From Dastarcus helophoroides (lineage: Eukaryota > Arthropoda > Insecta > Coleoptera > Bothrideridae), in assembly GCA_028583605.1 (NCBI GenBank), contig CM053326.1:35062931-35126930 (forward strand): a stretch of DNA of 64,000 bases, read 5' to 3'. Position 1 is the first letter of the stretch; the number at the start of each line of letters is the position of its first letter. The position numbers and the translations under genes are program-made. This document shows, piece after piece, positions 21,356-32,320 of this stretch. The notes below the pieces were generated by a model. That model was not told the DNA's origin. It made no database searches and saw only the letters and a program-made list of their open reading frames with translations.

Positions 21356-22160
21356 CTGAAACGGGAAATGATCGTGAATTGAAAAAGAAAATCGTGACAA
21401 TTTGCATAAAAATCCTGCTAAAACTAAATGCTGACAATTAAATTTTCAACGCTTAATTGGTTGATACGTGAAAGTAATTGTAATTTGCATCGGTCTCACA
21501 CGCGCAATAATAATAACAATTGTCTAATGAGCATTGGGAAATAGGAAACCATGTGTGGAAAGTTGTAAAATAATTAAACGAGATGTTTAATTGCATTAAG
21601 CTGGGTAATGACAACAAATGGCTCATTCAAGAAAGTGAGGCATTACGCAAACAATCAAATTTAACGATTATATCTTTTTGTGAAATAAATTCTAACTTCA
21701 ATACAGGTTAAACGCCAATTGGGTTAAAATGAGCTGCTTCGTTTAGATACAAAACCAATTTAACTGCGAAACAACTCTAATATGGGTATTTATTGATTAT
21801 AAAATGTCAAAATCTCGACTTTGGACACCTTGACTGAAAAATAGTAATTTCAGTTTAAACACGAAGTTTCGATTTTTCCAAAAATCTTCAACTTGTTAGC
21901 ATTCAAAGATAAAATTCTAAATATTTAATTTTCTATAAAATAATCTAGTAGCAAATTTGAAAAAAAAATCGAATTATACAATAAAAAACTACAAGGCCGT
22001 AAATCCCATAAATTTGAAGCTTTTTTTCAGTCTCAAAGTTGAAATGTTCGTATTTCAAGAAACTTAAACATCAATATTAATCACTGGTTCATTGGTTCAA
22101 GTTAAAATGTCAAAATTGCAAGTTTAAAGTTTTAACTTTCTGTTCTTTTGAAGTGAGAAC
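21356..22160. other. Upstream intron or 5' region of the gene, no feature
   Basis: Mixed AT-rich sequence with a weak satellite-like part after 21790. No second 5' exon could be recognised. A promoter cannot be placed. Confidence 0.4.
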
Positions 22161-22164
22161 TTCT

Positions 22165-22395
22165 TTAGGCGCGCTGAGTGATATTGAATAGGGAGTAAAT
22201 TTATGGTTTCGCGTCACTATCACGCGTTACCAACACGCTCTAACGTTAATATAATAATCAAAAATCGCTCAACGCGGCAAAGAAGTTTAAATTTCAAAAA
22301 TGAGTGATCAGCAGCACCGGGGTTTGAACCTGCGACCTCTGAAGCAACGTCAAGCGAAAGGGACAGCCCTAACCAACCAAGCTATATTGTCCTTG
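22165..22395 (-). repeat. tRNA-derived SINE-like element
   Basis: On the minus strand, tagcttggttggttagggct resembles a Pol III A box and caggttcaaaccccgg a B box (inverse of 22319-22333). They are about 40 bases apart, as in a tRNA. The tRNA-like head ends cggtgctgc and is followed by about 130 bases of unrelated sequence (gatcactcatttttgaaatt onward). No complete cloverleaf with a matching acceptor stem is evident, so this is a SINE or tRNA pseudogene, not a functional tRNA. Confidence 0.6.
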
Positions 22396-22599
22396 ATAAA
22401 TTCACTTTTAACTTGTGTTTTAAACATATCTATACGCCTGCTACAAGTTTAATTGACTATTGGTAATTGTTTAAATTGTGTTTTAATTCTAATTGTTTAA
22501 TTGTTGAATCACTGTACAATAGTGAGTCTAGGGATGTAACGGATGTTGATTGTCCTACATTCGTAAATACGAATCCGAATGTTGACTTATTCACTGTTA

Positions 22600-24290
22600 C
22601 AGAATTTTGTGAGGAAAATCGCAATTTTCAGAATAAATCAAATTTTGACAGAAAAACAAGTTTTTAAAAACATTTCTCTCAAGGTCGCATTTTTCCGAAT
22701 TTATCGAATTTGGAGAAAAATACTTTTTCTAGAAAAAAATTCTCTTATAATTTTTATTTTCATTTAAATTTTGACATAATGTCGAAATTTGCAAGAAATC
22801 TTTTTCTCCAAATTTTGTAAAAATATTATTTTCAAAATGTTTATATTTTTATTAAAATTTCAGTCCAATTTTAGAAAAATAAAAAAATGGGAAATAGTCA
22901 AATTCTGGATAAAAAATTTTTAAGTAAACACTTCCAGTAACGAAACTTCGAGAATTAAAGACAGACGAATTTTAAGAAACAGGTGGAAATTTCGGGATAG
23001 TCAAATTTTCGAAAAAAATACCGATATTTCCAATACAATCCAATTTTGAGGAAAAAAAAGTAGAATTTTGAGTATAAGTTCCGTAATTTAGAAAAATATG
23101 GATTACAATATAATAACACCCGATTTTGGGATAAGATCGGAATTATCAAGAAATCAAATTTAAAATAAAAATCCGACATTTTGGAAAAACTAAAAAATTT
23201 CGAAATTTCGAAAAAAAGACGATTTTCGCGGTAAAAATTGAAAGTATCTAAAACTCAAACAAAATTTCAAAAAAAATCAAAATTTCGAGGAAATATCGAC
23301 GTTTGGAGAAAACGATCGAAATTTCGCGAAAAGTCGAAATTTAGTAAAAATTAGAGTTTTTCCAGACAGTCAAATTTTGTTGGAATTTCCAAAAAAGGGG
23401 TGAATTTTGAAGAAAATTTCAGAAAAAAATCGAAATTTCTGAACTGAATATTTAAAAATTGAAATACAAAATTTGCCCCCTCAAATCAAGAAAGATTAAA
23501 AAACACAACAAAGGTTGCTCTGACGCGTTTCGATAGCCAAGCTATCATCTTGCTTGGCTGTCGAAACGCGTTAAGGCAATCTTTGTTGTTTTTTAATCTT
23601 TCTTGGTTTCAGGGGACAAGTTTTGTATTTCAATTTTTTAAGATAACCAAGGACCAGTCCGTTCCACCAAAACTGAATATTTATCTATAACGACTGCCTT
23701 AGGCCTGAGTGAAGGACAAGCTCTCTCCCTGCCTCACTGTGACGTCAAAAAATATCCACTATTGAGGTAACTATAAAAATTTTGAGAAACAAGTTGGAAT
23801 TTAAATTTTCTGATACTTTCGTCTTTTATCAAACATTCGTAATTTTCAAAAAATATTTTTCCAAAACTTCCAGATAAATATTATGCTAAAAATTTTTACT
23901 TTTTAGCCAAAAGATCTACCAAAGTTCGAATTTAAAAAACAAATAGAGATTTTGAGAAAACGTCGAATTTTGAGAAATGAGGAAATTTTTATAAAAAAAA
24001 AACGACGAATTTTGAAATGAAAATTCGAAATTTAAAAAAAAGGCGAAGTTTGATTAAAAAAAGTCGAATTTTGATAAAAAAAGTTGAATTTCAGAATGAA
24101 TTTGAAATTTCAAAAGAAAAAGCAAAATTTCGTGAAGAAAACGAATTTTGAGAAAATAGTCGAAATTTCGAGAAAATGTCGAAATTTCAAGGAAAGGGCT
24201 AATTTTTAGGAAACAATGGATTTTTTTTTTAATTTCGTACTTGTAATGCCAAGTAAAAAATTCAAGAAAAAAGTCGAGCATAAAATACAG
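22600..24290 (+). repeat. Degenerate satellite-like tract
   Basis: Long A-rich runs of gaaatttcgagaaaa, gtcgaattttg and related words. It is interrupted by the retroposon at 23455-23670 and by about 80 bases of ordinary sequence at 23690-23770. The short ORFs here are compositional. Confidence 0.75.
23455..23670 (+). mobile_element. Penelope-like short retroposon, copy 6 (inverted dimer)
   Basis: Two copies face each other: a left inverted one (aaaattgaaatacaaaattt to gctatcatcttg) and a right direct one (cttggctgtcgaaacgcgtt to ccgttccaccaa). The perfect 13-base duplication aactgaatattta flanks it (23442-23454 and 23671-23683). The left unit lacks its terminus, as expected for truncation. 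Confidence 0.9.
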
Positions 24291-24440
24291 TGAAATCTCT
24301 CATAGTGGACAACTCCAATGAACGTACATCTCTTTTAAGTGGGGAGTTTTTCATAGTCCGGGATTGTATAAGGCAAAGTCCATAGAAGTGAACCTTTGTT
24401 GCCCAGACTCTCTATACATATTTTTTTCTCTAAATTTTAA
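24291..24440 (+). repeat. pogo/Tigger-like left terminus fragment
   Basis: The sequence tacagtgaaatctctcatag followed by tggacaac resembles the CAGTGAAACCTCTC-type terminus of Tigger elements. The similar inverse end gcttaagagagatttcagta at 42270-42292 is far away and probably belongs to another copy. No transposase is nearby. Confidence 0.5.
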
Positions 24441-24751
24441 GTCTAATTTAGTTAGGTATTTTTCGAAATGTTGACTATTCTCAAAGTTCTGAAGTTACAA
24501 CTTAAAATGTTTATTACTATTTTTTTTTATTCGAACTTTAACTCGAGAGGGAAAAGTTATAAGTTTTAGAAACACTTTAGATTTGTAAGCAAAATGAAAA
24601 ATAATTAACCCTATTCAAAAATTAACGAAACTCCCACATTGATCGCGAAATTTTGATATTTTATAAAAATTCTGAATTCAAACAAAATATTTAGACTTAA
24701 AAATTTGAGAACCATTCCCACTTCTAAGAATTGAAATAGTTGAAGACCAAA

Positions 24752-25125
24752 TATTACAAATGGAAATGGATAAAAGACGCAATAATGTAATGATTCAAGG
24801 ACTAGAAATAAACTCGATTAGTCGAGAGGTACTGAAAGAAGAAATAGAGAACTTTATGAAAAAAACGATGCAAATAGAGATAAAAATCAAAGAAGCAAAA
24901 AAGCTAGAATACAAGGGATTGTTAGCGAGTCTAAATAGCGCGGCGGAAAAAGAAATAATCATGAAAAACAAGGGGAAACTAAGGAAAATATGAAAGAGGA
25001 AAATATGAGCCGAGAGGAAAGGGAAATACAAGGACAAATAAGGAAAAAGGCAAGAGAGGAGAAGAGAAAATGGAAAAACTGTTAAGATAGGTTTCCTAGA
25101 AGGTAATAATAGACGGACAAGGCTG
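24752..25125 (+). pseudogene. ORF1-like nucleic-acid-binding protein of the RTE-like LINE
   Basis: The open part reads DKRRNNVMIQGLEINS, VLKEEIENFMKKTM, EIKIKEAKKL and LNSAAEKEIIMKNKGKL. After a frame change comes SREEREIQGQIRKKAREEKR. The RRNNVMIQGL start and the NK-KL ending are typical of ORF1 products with an RRM-like or coiled-coil fold in insect LINEs. The end is broken by stops near 25085. The 193-codon ORF on the opposite strand (24795-25376) is a mirror artefact. Confidence 0.7.
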
Positions 25126-25277
25126 GGATTGGAACAAAGTCTTAAACCGTTTCGAAAAAATAGAAAAGAAAATGCTCGCCTTAAAAAACTAATAACAGTA
25201 AAGAAAAGGAATTCTGACCAGGCAAAGGAAAAAGCTATGAAAAGGGAAAAACAAAAAAATACTAAACAAAGAATTAA

Positions 25278-26095
25278 TATGGGGACATGGAATGTAAGGG
25301 GGACCTTTGGAACTGGAGCGTTGAAAATGTTAATACGAGATTTTGGTGGAACGGACTGGTCCTTGGTTATCTTCAAAAATTGAAATACAAAACTTGTCCC
25401 CCGTTAATACGAGAAATTAAAAGATACCAATTGGATATTATCGCAATACAAGAGACAAAGCAGTTCGGGACGGAAATTATCGACATAGAGAGAATAATGT
25501 TTTATAAAAGTGGAGGTGATACCAAAAGACGAGGAGTAAGCTTTATGGTGCAGAAAAAAGGAAGATGCAAAGTGCTATCGTTTAAACCGGTTATGCATTA
25601 TCAAGATAAAATGACAACAAAGAAATAATAACATTCTAAATGTGCATGCTCCGATAGAAGCCGGAAGAGGAAGAAAAAAATTAGTTTTAGGAAAGTCTAA
25701 ATTACGAATATGAAAGAGTGTCAAAAAGAGATGTTAAGATTATAATGGGAGATGTTAATGCAGAAATTGGGAAAGAAGAAATATACACGGTGGTCGGAGG
25801 AAAACACAGCAAGGATCAAGAAACAAACAATAATGGAGAAAAAATAAGTTTTGCGATGGAAAAACAGATGGTAATAAGAAGTACCCAACTGAGACGAAAA
25901 GATATACATAAAGGCACATGAGTATTCCCAGACCATAAAAAGATAAACCAGATAGATCATGTAATAGTAGAAAGGATAAATATTGAGCATATAACCAAAA
26001 TATGGAGTATGAGAGGAGCGGAATGTAATTCGAATCACTTACTAATTAAGGTAACCTGTCAAAAATGGTGGAACAGAATCATGAAATAAAAAATA
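25278..26095 (+). pseudogene. RTE-like LINE endonuclease domain, broken
   Basis: Blocks in order: INMGTWNVRG, then (after the insertion at 25341-25402) IREIKRYQLDIIAIQETKQF, MFYKSGGDTKRRGVSFMV, VLSFKPVMHYQDKM, LNVHAPIEAGRG, VKIIMGDVNAEIG, KDIHKGT, HKKINQIDHVIVERI and MRGAECNSNHLLIKV. These include the catalytic Asn (WNVR), Glu (QET), the GD-NA pair, the D of QIDHV and the final SNH. Catalytic residues persist but frameshifts and stops make it non-functional. Confidence 0.85.
25341..25402 (-). mobile_element. Penelope-like short retroposon, copy 7 (62 bp)
   Basis: The shortest copy retains only the common terminus: inverse of ggacaagttttgtatttc followed by the gttccaccaaaa end. The perfect 12-base duplication gttaatacgaga (25329-25340 and 25403-25414) restores the reading LIREI of the LINE endonuclease when one copy is removed. 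Confidence 0.93.
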
Positions 26096-26109
26096 ACGGA
26101 AGAACAAAA

Positions 26110-26786
26110 AAGGAAATGTAATTCGAGGCTGTTGCAGCAGAAACAGGTACATGATAGATACAAACAGAAAATAAGAGAAGGATTAGTTGCAGTAACAAAG
26201 TTGGAAGAAACAGAAGAGAGGTGGGAAGCTATAAAAGCAGTAATAGTAAGCGCAAATAAGGAGGTTTTAATGGACAGAAGAAGAAAACCAAAAGTCAAAG
26301 ACTGGTGTGACGAAGAATTTGAACAAATATCTGAATCATTAAGAAAAGTCAAACAAAGATGGTAAGCGAAAATAATGAAAGCAGTATAGAAAACTAAAAA
26401 AATAAGAAATGAACATGTAGAATGAAAAAAAAGAAAACGTAATGAAAGTACGCTAAGGGAAATAGAAGAAAAGTTCCAGAAAAAAGAAATCAGAAATTTA
26501 TATCAAAAAGTAAAAAAATTAGAAAAAGAGTACCAGAGTCAATGTGAATTAATTAAAGATGAGGAAGGAAGGCTAATCATCGAAAAAGGAGAAATAATGG
26601 GGCGAAGGAGAAACTGCTTCAAAGATTTACTTAACCAGGAGCAAGAAGGAGAATTAGTTAGAGCAGGAAGAGGAAGAAAATGAAAAAGAAATGGAACCGC
26701 CGACTAGAAATGAAATGAAGGAAAATGTCAGCAGACTGAAAACTAATAAAAGCCCGGGAGCAACTGAAATAACAACGGAGATCTTG
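26110..26786 (+). pseudogene. RTE-like LINE linker and start of reverse transcriptase
   Basis: The frame 26132-26365 reads LEETEERWEAIKAVIVSANK and VKDWCDEEFEQI. Later pieces are LYQKVKKLEKEYQSQCELIK, DEEGRLIIEKGEI and PPTRNEMKENVSRLKTNKSP(GA). The last is the RT entry motif (V-KLKNNKSPGADGIPAE in relatives). The coding text stops matching at about ATEITTEI and is replaced by another LINE. Confidence 0.8.
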
Positions 26787-27340
26787 ATATGCAAGGCTCA
26801 AGTTAGGCCAACACTAGAATACTGTTCTCATGTTTGGAGTTCAGCCCCAAAACACACTTTAGCTCTCTTGGATTCAATTCAAAGAAGAGCGATTCGCCTA
26901 ATTGAAGACAGATTCTCTAGAAACACTAGAGCACAGGTGTATGGTTGATGACATCTCTTTTCTACAAGTACTGTCATGGAAGATGCTCGCAGGGACTAAT
27001 ACGATTGATCCCCCTAAGAGCAAGATTCTTGAGGCATACAAGACAATCGGAGACAGCAAATTCCTGTGCAGTCCAGCTTGACACAGTGAGGACTTCTGCC
27101 TGCGGAGACTCTTTTTTATATAGAACTTCCAAGCTGTGGAACTCGTTACCGAAAGGAATTTTCCCCAAAAATTACAACCTATCCTTGTTTAAGAAGGCGG
27201 TTCATCGCCATCTATCATTATTTCCGCATCCTACTCGCAGTGCTTTGAAGGCATAATGGGCATATAGTAGAAAGAATTCTGTATGCCCTAGGCATACAAG
27301 GCCCGCTGAGCGTTTTGATGTAATAATTACAAATTTCAAC
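26787..27340 (+). mobile_element. CR1/L2-type LINE 3' end
   Basis: After the junction the product reads CKAQVRPTLEYCSHVWSSAP, LLDSIQRRAIRLIED, then in the next frame SFLYKYCHGRCSQGLIRLIP, RLTRQS-like HTRQSETANS, FLYRTSKLWNSLP and FPKNYNLSLFKKAVHRHL. This is the well-conserved C-terminal tail found after the reverse transcriptase of CR1/L2-group insect LINEs. A one-base frameshift is near 26940 and the stop is at about 27256. The 3' UTR continues with ctgtatgccctaggcataca. Confidence 0.85.
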
Positions 27341-28605
27341 TTGAAATTATTTTACCAAAGAAATTCCGACTTTACTTCAAAATTTTGTAATACTTGTCGA
27401 CTGATTCATCTGACGACGAAGTTCCGTAGAGTTACAGAGAGAGTACAGATAGAATGTAAGGATTTTATTTCAATTTGGTATCCTGTAAACGACAGTTAAG
27501 TCGAATTTATTTTACTATTTTGTCACTGTTTTGCCAAGGTTTTAAATTACCGTTAATCAGTTGTTTATATGTTCTAGAATTCTAGATACTTAACTGGTAA
27601 AGACCATAAAGCTACGAAAGTGAGATTACAGGTACTATTTTCATTTTGCGCTTATTCCCGAGTTTTCTGCTATTCGCAAATGTATTTAGTGTAAACAAAT
27701 GTACCGTTGCAGACTAGGCAGCAAAACTACCAACAACATAAACTTTAAATGCTTCACATTTTTATATGCAACGAAAAATAACTTCAGTATAACGGATTCG
27801 CATTTACAACAATAAAAATGCAGTACATCAGCAATTTAATACTCTCTGGAAAATGTCACTTCGAAAAATGCAGTTTCAGATGTTACATAAAAAACCATCC
27901 AAGTCTAGTTAGGATTAAAGTTGAAATGTTACGATTTAACTCGAAATCTTAAAGACAAAATCGAAATTTTCAAAAAAAAATCGAAGTTACAAGAGAAAAT
28001 GTTTAGTTTATGCCTTCGATAGAATCTAATAAAACTAACACTTTTAGTTAGTGTTCTTTTTTCCTTTTAAAATATTAAAGACGAAAAAACTTTACTGATT
28101 ACTGTGATTACTATTCGTTTCAGTGTAACTTAGTATCATCCAAGAACCACCGTAAAAAAAAAACTTATTTCGTCAGCAGGTTGCAACCATCCGATTTCGA
28201 GGCCAATCGGTTCAGGCAAACTGAAAATGATTTAGATTAACAGAATATAACACAAGACACAGTGTGGTGATCGTAAATACATTTTTAACAATACCAGTTC
28301 CAAATTTCCTTTGCTGTTGGTAACTCCTGGTGTAACTGCGGAACCGTGGGACTCAAAGCAAACTTTACAAAGCACAAGTGCTTCAAATCACATACAAAAA
28401 CGACATTATATTGCACCTTAAAACACCCGGTTTGTGATTTTTATAAACATCAACATTTTCATTCATTTTACTGTTACAGCAGCTGACCTCGAAAGAATTT
28501 TTTCGAACTTTGGTTTAATTGTCTTCAAACCACGAAATCGCCTAGGAAATGAAAAATCAGGAAACTTGTTTTTTCTGTTCCACAATTTAAATTAAAAAAA
28601 CTGAA
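27341..28605. other. AT-rich sequence, no gene recognised
   Basis: Ordinary AT-rich DNA with a small satellite-like patch at 27930-28010. No ORF of interest, no element end and no splice pattern that I could defend. Confidence 0.4.
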
Positions 28606-28609
28606 ATAA

Positions 28610-28935
28610 GAAAAGAGAATCCTAATGCACATACCAATAGGTTTGAACATGTATTAGATTCGAAGTTTGGAAACTTCGAATCTAATAAGTGTTCAAACTA
28701 TTGGTCTGTGCATTAGAATCCTTGTCTTCTGGGAACTTTTTCCTAGAGAGCAACCGCTTCGCTAGGTAGCAGTGTTTCAACTGTTGGTAGTTCAGCTACC
28801 CATGATTCACTATGTACGCCTGGAGGGTTGCATGAATTTGTAGTCTAAGTTACATTCTACTTGCATAAGAAAAGAGAACTCGAACTCGTTTTAGTCAAAT
28901 TGTGAATCAGATGAGTAGGCCCGCCGTGTGTTTCT
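28610..28935 (+). repeat. Dispersed repeat with terminal hairpin, copy A
   Basis: The first 110 bases fold back: caataggtttgaacatgtat and attagattcgaag pair with cttcgaatctaataagtgtt and caaactattgg. What follows (ccttgtcttctgg, agagcaaccgcttcgctagg, and gcatgaatttgtag) recurs at 53190-53400. The class is unknown; the copy at 53190 lacks the first arm. Confidence 0.7.
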
Positions 28936-28959
28936 CAGCCGCCCTTGTGCAAACTTTAA

Positions 28960-29430
28960 AATAACGCCCCTTTCAAATTCAATTAAAATTACAAAACTTC
29001 AACAAAAAAAGTGAATTTTTGATAAAAACTGAAAATTACGAGAAAAAGTTCGAATTTCAAATTTGTACTGTAATATTTGAGAAAAATCTATATTAATAAC
29101 AAAAGTAGGGATTTGACAAAAAAAAAACGTTGCATTTCTTGTTGAAAATTGTCAGGGAAATTGAATTTTTCGAAGAAAAAACCCAGATTTGAAATATCGA
29201 GGATTTTTGTTAAAATTTCGATTCTAGACTTTTTCTTTAAAATGTCGATATGTAAATGGATGTTTCAATTCTGAAAGTCGAAAGGGAAAACAAAACAACA
29301 CAAATATAAAAAAAATGTATTTCAAAAATGTTCTATGTGCCTCCCAAAACTGATTTTTTCCAAAAATTTCCGTCTTTTATTCTTAAAATTTATCATCGAC
29401 TTATGGACATTTAGGAAACCTCAACATTTT
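28960..29430 (+). repeat. Degenerate satellite-like tract
   Basis: Mixed A-rich and T-rich words of the window-wide type. It borders the left arm of the large inverted repeat. Confidence 0.55.
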
Positions 29431-30025
29431 GACTTCAAACTCGTAATTTTAACTTCAAACTTGATTAGATTTTTAAAATGGATTTTTTTTTTCTAAATGT
29501 TATCCTTACCTTATAATTCGGGATTTTTGGTCATCAGAATTTTTAATATGTATGTGGAAATTTCCAAATTGAATTCAAAGATCCAATATTGAAGATTCTG
29601 GTTTTAAAATTGGCTTTTTCCTTGATTCGGTAGCATAATTTTTTATTTTCTTTTCTTTTGAGGTAATTAATTTTTAATTTTCAACACGGGATACTGTAAT
29701 CACAAGAAGAAAGAAAAAGGGTAAACACTTTAATTTTGAAATTTCACGTTTCTGGCAACCTGAAATCTCTGTTTTAAGAAGATTATTTTTAATTGTAGTG
29801 ATTATCTGGAAACTCACCTTTCTTTTAAAACTTCCAGCATGTTTTCTGAAGATTTTGAGATCACATCTAAAATTTCAAGGTCGAAATCGAATTTAACAAT
29901 TTTAATGGAAATTGATTTTTCCACACTTAATGATGAAAGTATTTTCTAATGTAAGTTTCTCTTAAGATGGGTTTTTTTTGACAAATTTGAAATTATTTCT
30001 AGGAGGTTTAAGCTGAAACTTTCGA
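29431..30025 (+). repeat. Left arm of a large inverted repeat
   Basis: This 595-base arm matches the inverse of 31719-32320 almost throughout. Landmarks are cttcaaactcgtaatttt, tggtcatcagaattttta, tcaatattg-type segments around 29590, gataccgtaatc-like ctgtaatcac near 29700, ccacacttaatgatgaaag and gtttctcttaagatggg. The arms differ by scattered substitutions and small indels, so the inversion is old. No ORF is shared. Confidence 0.88.
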
Positions 30026-30144
30026 TTTCTTTTTGCAATAATTTCTGGATATTTCAACTTTTTATTAATCATAATCAAGATAATCTCAAGATTACAATCG
30101 CAATTCTAAAAAAAGAAGTTGGAAGTCAAAATTTTTGAGCTTAA

Positions 30145-30547
30145 TGCAGGATACATTTCTTCCGGGATTGGACCGTGTCAAAGAACTACTAAAAGTGTTC
30201 GACGTTTCGCCCACCATCGTAGGGGGCTTCTTCAAGAACAAAGAAATAAAATACAAGGAAATATACAAAAATGAAAAAAGGGGCCAATTTCAAAACATCA
30301 GAGCACGGTAACTCAGTATGTCCACCATACCAGAGGCGAAACTCTTCTGAATTGAAAATTTGGTACAAAGGATAGGACAGTTTAGACAGAAGAGCACGGT
30401 AACTCAGTATGTCCACCATAACAGAGGCGAAACTCTTCTAAGATGGTGGGTGAAACGTCGAACGCTTTTAGTAGTTCTTTGACACAGTCCAATCCCGGAA
30501 GAAGTATATCCTGTACTAACTCTGGCCGTGGAAGCCGTCGTTATCAT
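30145..30547. mobile_element. Second Penelope-like short retroposon (inverted dimer)
   Basis: The insert is flanked by the perfect 14-base duplication atttttgagcttaa (30131-30144 and 30548-30561). Its two arms (from caggatacatttcttccgg to gcccaccat, and its inverse ending at 30513) are about 75 bases and nearly identical. Between them lie two copies of gagcacggtaactcagtatg. Reading the left arm inverted gives cttgaagaagccccc, a hairpin, and gggcgaaacgtcgaac, the same layout as the main small retroposon family. The minus ORF at 30189-30419 is an artefact. Confidence 0.8.
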
Positions 30548-30561
30548 ATTTTTGAGCTTAA

Positions 30562-31718
30562 AGTAAAAAAAAATAAAAAGGTGAAATTTCGAAAGTTGTT
30601 CTTAAACTAAAAACGTCAACATTTTTTTGAAATCCCGAAAAAACTTTAAATTTCTAGTCTTAAGTTTAAATTTTAAGAAAATCTTTCGAATTTTGATTCT
30701 AATAAAAAAAGGGTGGAAAACATTTGGATCATTTATGGATTTTATTGTCAAAATTACGATGATTTTCGAAACCTAATTCGATATGAGAAAAACGGTATTT
30801 TAGAGGTTATGACATTTCCTTTCTTCTGAATTTTGATTTTTTTAAAATTTCGACTTTAAACGTTTAAATAATATTTAAAATTATTAGATAATTTGTTCTA
30901 GAATTAATTCGTAATTTCTAAATAAGTTTAAGCAAATAAAATGTTTTAGAAACTAGCAGTTTCCCTGGAGATTATATTTTATGAAATGTTAAAATTTATT
31001 GGAATTTCTTCATGAAAAATGGTCGACATTTCGAGAACGTTTAAAGGCAAAGCTACAAAAAAGTCAAAATTTAACAAACAAATCCTCAACTTTTGAAATT
31101 GTAAGTCAATTTTTGAAAAGAAAGTCCATATACCACTAATCAGTCATAATTTAGTTTTTTTTGTTTTAAAATTTTCCAGAAAAAGAAAAAACTTTTAAAA
31201 AAGTAAAAATCTACAAAGAAAAACTTTAGGTGGTAGAAAATTCACAAGTAAATGTTTGATTTCTGGTTTACTATAGAAATTTTGATTTTAATAGTGAAAT
31301 TTCAGTTTTAAATTCAAATATTCCACTTTTCTTTTGAAATTTCAAATTTTTAAGAAATTATACTTTAAAAAAACTAACAGAAAAATAACAAAGGTTAGTT
31401 TTAAAATCCAGAGACTAGAAGACGCGATTCAAAAACAATTAGATAAAAAAAGCCTCAATATTCCTTTTATTTCCAAAATTTAATTCAAGGAAGAAACTTT
31501 AAGTTGTGATTTAAAAAAAGAATCTAGGATTTTCCAGTTTAATTTAAAAAAAATTAAGCAATTGAAACAACGTGCACAAAATTTTGAGTTGAAGACTAAA
31601 CAGAAAAATATCGAAATTTATATATTAAAGCTCTCGACTTTAAATATAAAAATTTGGACTTTCTTTTCGGATTTTCACTCGAAAATCCAAAATGAAATAA
31701 TTAAATTATACGCAAAGT
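30562..31718. repeat. Loop of the inverted repeat: satellite-like sequence
   Basis: AT-rich degenerate words of the window-wide type, both directions mixed. No gene or element end was seen. Confidence 0.5.
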
Positions 31719-32320
31719 CGAAAGTTTGAGCTTAAACCTCATTGTAGAAATAATGTCAAATTTGTAAAAAAAAAAACCCATCTTAAGAGAAACTTACATT
31801 GGAAAATACTTTCATCATTAAGTGTGGAAAAATGAATTTCCATTAAAATTTTTAAATTTCGACTCTGACCTTCAAATTTTAGGTGTGATTTCAAAATCTT
31901 CAGAAAAGATGCTAGAAGTTGTAAACGAAAGGCGAGTTTCTAGAAAAAAAAACTAGAAGTAAAATTATCTTCTTAAAACAGAAATTTCGGGTTGCAAGAA
32001 ACGTGAAATTTCAAAATTAAAGTTTTTATCCTGTTTCCTTTCTTTCTTGGGATTACAGTATCCAGTGTTGAAAATTAAAAATTAATTACCTCGAAAGAAA
32101 GAAAAATAAAAAATTATGCTACCGAATCGAGGAGAAAGTCAATTTTAAAACCAGAATCTTCAATATTGGATCTTCGAATTCAATTTGGAAATTTCGACAT
32201 ACATCTTAAAAATTCTGATGACCAAAAATCCCGAATTTTAAGGTAAAGATGAAATTTGAAAAAAAAATTCCATTTTAAAAATCTAATCAAGTTTGAAGTT
32301 AAAATTACGAGTTTGAAGTC
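31719..32320 (-). repeat. Right arm of a large inverted repeat
   Basis: This is the inverse partner of 29431-30025. The junctions are at cgaaagtttgagcttaaacc (31719) and gagtttgaagtc (32309-32320). Confidence 0.88.

Larger units (their letters stand above)
24740..26786 (+). mobile_element. RTE-like LINE, decayed and 3'-replaced
   Basis: In order: an ORF1-like basic coiled-coil region, an endonuclease, a linker and the very start of a reverse transcriptase. The text then switches near 26786 to the C-terminal tail of a different LINE. The endonuclease has the NVR, QETKQFG, GDVNAEIG, KDIHKGT and INQIDHVIVE motifs I associate with RTE-type insect elements often annotated as craniofacial development protein 2-like. 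It carries a retroposon insertion and many stops. Confidence 0.85.

Noticed and set aside
22319..22395. Possible tRNA gene
   Set aside because: A and B boxes exist but no complete acceptor and anticodon stems could be drawn; a SINE head is more likely.
24795..25376. 193-codon ORF on the minus strand, longest non-repeat ORF after the 216-codon LINE ORF
   Set aside because: It mirrors the lysine-rich LINE ORF1 and endonuclease region on the plus strand; its phenylalanine, leucine and serine content follows from antisense of lysine and glutamate codons.
30189..30419. 76-codon minus ORF with a repeated peptide
   Set aside because: The peptide repeat comes from the two direct repeats within the inverted-dimer retroposon.
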